Of a stretch of 9,228 nucleotides of DNA, positions 6,096-9,228 are shown piece after piece (positions within the stretch are counted from its first letter, which is position 1; every line of letters starts with the position of its first letter). The translations under genes were made by a program, and so were the position numbers. The DNA comes from Vulcanimicrobiota bacterium. Lineage in GTDB: Bacteria; Vulcanimicrobiota; Vulcanimicrobiia; Vulcanimicrobiales; Vulcanimicrobiaceae. The notes beneath the pieces were generated by a model. The model saw only the letters and a program-made list of their open reading frames with translations. It ran no database searches and was not told the DNA's origin. The stretch covers positions 1 to 9,228 of the forward strand of contig JASHXG010000230.1 in the NCBI GenBank assembly GCA_030043675.1, given 5' to 3'.

Positions 6096-7432
6096 GCGTT
6101 TCGCAACAAGGCGACCATCGCAAAGACCAGCCACGCGTACTTGTAGGTGAAGAGGTCGATCGTCATCGAGACGGTCACGATCGCCAAGAGCCCCGCCTCC
6201 ATCATGAGGCGGTAGTCGTAGAACTCGCTGCTAGGCCCTATGTCGCGCAGCGAACGGAACTGGGCGTAGAAAAAGCCGGCCATCAACACCAGACCAACGA
6301 TGCCTAGTTCGACGAGGTAATGCAGGATCAGATTGTGCGCCGGTCCGTTCCAGCCGTAAGGATACGGCTGATGGACGCGCAGATAAAAGACGTCGAATGT
6401 TTGCGTAAAGTTTCCTATGCCGTAACCCTGCAGGATGCGATGCTTCGCTGCTTCCAGCGCGACCGCCCAAATTGAGGTGCGCCCGGATCCGCCGGTTTGA
6501 ACCGCGCTCGCAAAGCGCAGGAAGACCGACGTCTGGACGCCGGCGGCGACCGCGACGACGCCGGCGGCTGCGACGACGAGCTGCAAGCGATAACGCGAGC
6601 GCCAGAAATAGTAGGCAGCGATCAAGAGCGTAGCCGTGAGCCCTTCGCGCGAGCCGCTCAGCAAGATTGCGACGACGAGCAGAGCCAAGCCCGCAATGCA
6701 GGCCAACTTTGCCACCAGGCGCGGGGTTCGTAACGCCCACATCGTGATAATGGCGATTGGAAAGAGCAGCGCGTCGGCGAAATGATTGGGGTCGATGCGG
6801 TCTTGGCCGACCTGGACGACCAGACGCATCATCACCTGACTCTCTTGCGCAAACGTCGGGTCGGTGCGAAACGCGTGGACGCCGTAGGCCGCGGCGCACA
6901 GGCCGCCACCTACCACGAGCAGCAACAGCCGGCGAAAGCCGTCGAGCGAAATCGGCATCATGGCCAGGGCGGCATAAAGCAGCATCAGCCCGGCGTAGGT
7001 CGGCATGATCTCCAACGCAGCCTGCTGATCGATCGCCCAGAGCGTGCTCGCGAGCATCCAGACGCCGAGCGCGGCCAGAAAGAGCACCGGGGCGCCAACG
7101 CCGGCGGTGCGGCGTCGCCGGGCGATCCACAGCAAGAGGAAGCCACCGGCCACGATGCCGAGCAGCTTGGTGAGGGTGCCGAATCCACCGGTGTGCAGCA
7201 AGTTGTCGAACGGCACCAACAGGACGTACAGGCCGAAGGGAAAATCGAGTGGGCGCTTCAGGGCGGCGTAGAGCGCAAACGGAGCCGCCAGGGCCGCCGT
7301 AAGCGCCATGGCCGGCAAGGTAACCCCGCCGACGAGCAGCAGCACCGCGGCAGCAACCGCGAGGCTAGCGAAGACGGCGAGAATTGCCCGCAGCGAGTGC
7401 TGTGGTACGGTCGTGCTGGCCATGCGCTCCAT
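5972..7432 (-). CDS. O-antigen ligase/polymerase family membrane protein (Wzy/WaaL type)
   Basis: This 486-residue polytopic membrane protein has about 10 to 12 hydrophobic segments between residues 16 and 443. The Wzy_C/O-antigen ligase region (PF04932) is clear: DPNHFADALL (214-223), LLSGSREGL (257-265), GRTSIWAVALEAAKHRILQG (317-336) followed by YGIGNF, and AHNLILHYLVELGIVGL (365-381) in or next to the large periplasmic loop. Such proteins polymerise lipid-linked repeat units or ligate polymer to an acceptor on the outer face of the inner membrane; sequence alone does not separate the two roles. The start may be ATG 7432 or ATG 7423 (residue 4), and neither has a good SD. The last 40 residues, after about 446, are non-membrane and rich in Ser, Arg and Ala; they are read antisense to the neighbouring glycosyltransferase. 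The gene runs against the sugar operon and divergently from amj. Confidence 0.9.
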   Translation of the reverse strand: MERMASTTVPQHSLRAILAVFASLAVAAAVLLLVGGVTLPAMALTAALAAPFALYAALKRPLDFPFGLYVLLVPFDNLLHTGGFGTLTKLLGIVAGGFLLLWIARRRRTAGVGAPVLFLAALGVWMLASTLWAIDQQAALEIMPTYAGLMLLYAALAMMPISLDGFRRLLLLVVGGGLCAAAYGVHAFRTDPTFAQESQVMMRLVVQVGQDRIDPNHFADALLFPIAIITMWALRTPRLVAKLACIAGLALLVVAILLSGSREGLTATLLIAAYYFWRSRYRLQLVVAAAGVVAVAAGVQTSVFLRFASAVQTGGSGRTSIWAVALEAAKHRILQGYGIGNFTQTFDVFYLRVHQPYPYGWNGPAHNLILHYLVELGIVGLVLMAGFFYAQFRSLRDIGPSSEFYDYRLMMEAGLLAIVTVSMTIDLFTYKYAWLVFAMVALLRNAYEAERSKAAMRPTSSSMIPVLSARSRIEALPRSPSARRAS

Positions 7433-7556
7433 CTCAGCGTAGCGCGTCGGACCGTTTGGGTCGAGAAGCGAAGGTCGTGCGGACGGCCCGCGAAGGTCCC
7501 AGGCGCCGGGGCGAAGGGTGGATGGCAGCGCCGAGGTGTCCCCCTAAACTACAGAG
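7433..7556. other. Divergent intergenic region between the ligase-family gene and amj
   Basis: This 124-base GC-rich stretch is the only real intergenic space in the window. It must hold promoters for both flanking genes unless they are read through. The only promoter-like element with meaningful placement is TAAACT at 7545-7550, facing amj. On the minus side, TACGCT (7441 to 7436) resembles a -10 box but sits too close to ATG 7432. There is no convincing -35 box, inverted repeat, terminator or small ORF. Confidence 0.6.
7545..7550 (+). promoter_or_regulatory. Possible -10 box (TANNNT) of a leaderless amj transcript
   Basis: TAAACT fits TANNNT, and its last base is followed by six bases (ACAGAG) and then the GTG start at 7557. 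In bacteria that use leaderless mRNAs widely, this spacing puts the transcription start on the start codon. No SD is placed to serve this GTG; a GAGGTG at 7533-7538 is too far upstream. No -35 match is evident. The motif is short, so a chance match is possible. Confidence 0.4.
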
Positions 7557-8378
7557 GTGGGTCATGGCTTCTGGCCTTGGCAGCTGTTGCTTGCCATGGT
7601 GCTGAACTGCGTCGTTCAGGCGCTGGCGATCGCGGCATATGCCGCGCGCCTCGCCGGGGCGCGCTCCGGGCGGGTCGCCACCGCCATCTCGCTCTTCAAC
7701 ATCTTCGCGACCAGCAGCCGATTCGCGCAGATGTTCTACTCCCCAATGCTCGGCGCGCTGTCCGACCGCGCGGTCTCCGCGACGTTAACGACGTATCAGT
7801 GGCAGCTGCGCTGGATCGTTTTCGCCGGCCTAGGCGGCGCGGTGCTCGGTACGCTCGCGATCCCAACCTTCGTCATGCTCTATCTGCGCGCGATCCGATC
7901 GCTCGAACGCAACGGCAGCGTTCCAAAAGCCGCCCTCGCCATGTTTAAGCCGGCCACGGTCGCCGCCGTTCTCGGGGAAGTGAAGTTCGGCGTGACGACG
8001 CGTCTGCGCGACCTCTCCTTTCGCAACGTGCCCAAGGACATTCTCGCGCTGAACGTCATGGTTACCGCGATCTTCGGCATCGGCGTGGTGGCAGCTGCCT
8101 ACGCCAGCGTGCTCCATCCTCAGACGGCGCGCACGGCCGTCCTCTCGAGCGGCCTGGTCAATGGGTTCGCCACGATTGCGTATAACATCATCGTCGACCC
8201 GACCTCGGCCTTGATTACCGATCGAGCCGTTCGCGGCGAACGATCGGTGGACGACGTCAAAGCGCTCGTGATCGGACTTGCCGTGACCGCGGTGCTGGGA
8301 CTTGCGCTCTCGCAACTGCTGCTTATTCCCGGCGCCACGGTGATCGGATGGGGCGCCAAGATCTTCACTGGCCGCTAA
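7557..8378 (+). CDS. amj: Amj-family (DUF2837) lipid II flippase
   Basis: This 273-residue membrane protein has hydrophobic segments at about 7-28, 85-109, 164-184, 197-213 and 236-258. The block AAYAARLAGARSGRVATAIS (26-45) followed by LFNIFATSSRFAQM, and the later VNGFATIAYNIIVDPTSALI (201-220), match what I recall of Amj (YdaH), the Bacillus subtilis lipid II flippase that can replace MurJ in moving lipid-linked peptidoglycan precursor across the inner membrane. The length fits the family, about 270 residues. An in-frame TAA at 7545 makes GTG 7557 the first possible start; GTG is kept because it includes the whole first hydrophobic segment, while ATG 7596 would cut it. It is divergent from the ligase-family gene and its stop overlaps the converging downstream gene by 14 bases. 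Moving a polysaccharide repeat unit instead of lipid II is conceivable but unproven. Confidence 0.84.
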   Translation: MGHGFWPWQLLLAMVLNCVVQALAIAAYAARLAGARSGRVATAISLFNIFATSSRFAQMFYSPMLGALSDRAVSATLTTYQWQLRWIVFAGLGGAVLGTLAIPTFVMLYLRAIRSLERNGSVPKAALAMFKPATVAAVLGEVKFGVTTRLRDLSFRNVPKDILALNVMVTAIFGIGVVAAAYASVLHPQTARTAVLSSGLVNGFATIAYNIIVDPTSALITDRAVRGERSVDDVKALVIGLAVTAVLGLALSQLLLIPGATVIGWGAKIFTGR

Positions 8379-9228
8379 CGTACCGAATTGGCGAAAGCTT
8401 GAGCACCTCGAAGTCGCCGAGGTGAATGCGCGAAAGCGCGGCCAGGTCCGACGCGTTCCAAGGATTGGTTCCGTCGCTCGCATTGGCAAAATAGAGTCCG
8501 TTGACGTCCGAGCCGGTGTCGGCGAGATAGATTCCGTAATGCTTCATCGCGTTCGCGACCATTCTCGCTTGCGGTCCCCAGCCGGCCGTGCTGAACGAAG
8601 CCTTCAACCGCAGGCGGGCGCCGTACGGCAGCTCGTAGGAGCTCGAACCGTAGAACGTCAGCCGATCGGTGTCGCTGGCCGGGCGGACGAACCCGTAGTG
8701 CGAAACGGTGTGGGCGATGCCGGACCAATCCAACGCGTGGCAGATGCAGTGCGCTTGATAATCTTCCCACCGCACGATCCCGGCGAAGAGCGGTAACCCG
8801 GATGCCATCGCCGACGGATGGCCTGGAGGCAGAGGCACGAAGCGCTTCGTCAAATCCCAGTTCGCTCCACTGAACGCGCTCAAGCTGCCGCTCAGGTAGC
8901 TGGTGCCGTACGCCTCGTACAGATGACAGGCTTGGTACTGCACCACCATTGCGTGATGATCGGCGAGCGGTTCGATGAAGAAACCCGCCTCCCATGGATA
9001 GGGAACGGGAAAGGGATGGTAATCGACTTTTGCGTGCACCTTGAGTCTCGGCGTCGCATCATCGGCGAGGTTCACTTGTTCGACGCCGGTGGATGCGAAG
9101 AAGCCGGCCCGGTCGCCCGCCTCGATGACCGATGCAATGTAGGCGCTGCTCTTGGGATCGGTGGGCGCGTTTGTAACGACCGCGCTGTAGTCGTCGTTCG
9201 GCGTGAAGACGCTGCAGCCGTGATAGAG
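8365..9228 (-). CDS. Conserved protein of unknown function, C-terminal 287 residues
   Basis: The minus-strand frame stays open from the right edge to TGA at 8367-8365, so the gene's start lies outside the window; the GTG at 9075 is an internal valine codon. I recall a conserved, usually unnamed family with the same run of motifs: DHHAMVVQYQACHLYEAYG (fragment residues 90-108), GANWDL (121-126), ASGLPLFAGIVRWEDY (142-157), YGARLRLKAS (202-211), QARMVANAMKHYGIYLAD (220-237), and a closing DLAALSRIHLGDFEVL (261-276). No catalytic site or fold can be assigned. The fragment has no membrane helix. Many Tyr, Trp, His, Ser and Asn residues suggest an exported or carbohydrate-associated domain, but the N-terminus that would show a signal peptide is missing. 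Its end overlaps amj by 14 bases. A link to the polysaccharide locus is only positional. Confidence 0.8.
   Translation of the reverse strand, partial: LYHGCSVFTPNDDYSAVVTNAPTDPKSSAYIASVIEAGDRAGFFASTGVEQVNLADDATPRLKVHAKVDYHPFPVPYPWEAGFFIEPLADHHAMVVQYQACHLYEAYGTSYLSGSLSAFSGANWDLTKRFVPLPPGHPSAMASGLPLFAGIVRWEDYQAHCICHALDWSGIAHTVSHYGFVRPASDTDRLTFYGSSSYELPYGARLRLKASFSTAGWGPQARMVANAMKHYGIYLADTGSDVNGLYFANASDGTNPWNASDLAALSRIHLGDFEVLKLSPIRYVSGQ

Noticed and set aside
7436..7441. TACGCT as a -10 box for the ligase-family gene on the minus strand
   Set aside because: It is only three bases from ATG 7432, so the transcript would start inside the coding sequence. It would only work with the ATG at 7423, and no -35 supports it.
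6782..7948. Plus-strand open frame (388 codons) running across the ligase-family gene, the intergenic region and the start of amj
   Set aside because: Its composition is low-complexity Arg/Gln/Gly/Ala and it is antisense or out of frame to two genes with recognisable membrane-protein motifs.
9073..9075. GTG as the start of the right-edge minus-strand gene
   Set aside because: The frame stays open through to 9228 with protein-like sequence, so the gene is truncated by the window edge and this GTG reads as an internal valine.

Overview
The window is GC-rich, densely packed bacterial DNA with almost no intergenic space. It carries most of a surface-polysaccharide (O-antigen or exopolysaccharide type) biosynthesis locus. 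No rRNA, tRNA or mobile element points to a taxon. Very tight gene packing, a mix of Shine-Dalgarno and apparently SD-less or leaderless starts, and an Amj-type flippase gene would fit an under-studied high-GC phylum such as Candidatus Eremiobacterota. That placement is a guess, not a sequence-proven call.

Region 1 (1-6095, plus strand) is one compact operon of six genes. In order they are: the C-terminus of an undecaprenyl-phosphate sugar-1-phosphate transferase (initiating enzyme), two GT4-type glycosyltransferases, a UDP-N-acetyl-D-mannosamine dehydrogenase (WecC), a D-glucuronyl C5-epimerase-like protein, and a third GT4-type glycosyltransferase of the WbuB-like kind. Four of the five junctions are ATGA or GTGA stop/start overlaps. 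The fifth is a 3-base gap with a strong Shine-Dalgarno. The set reads as a lipid-linked oligosaccharide pathway containing a uronic acid: initiation on the lipid carrier, three further sugar additions, supply of UDP-ManNAcA, and C5 epimerisation of a uronate.

Region 2 (5972-7432, minus strand) is an O-antigen ligase/polymerase-family membrane protein (Wzy/WaaL type). Its 3' end overlaps the last operon gene antisense by 124 bases. It is the likely polymerase or ligase for the product of region 1.

Region 3 (7433-8378) holds a short divergent intergenic region and, on the plus strand, an Amj-family (DUF2837) lipid II flippase. This gene has no usable SD and a TANNNT-type -10 box placed so that the mRNA could start at its GTG codon. 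No Wzx-type flippase is visible in the window.

Region 4 (8365-9228, minus strand) is the C-terminal 287 residues of a conserved protein of unknown function. It runs off the right edge and overlaps the end of amj by 14 bases.
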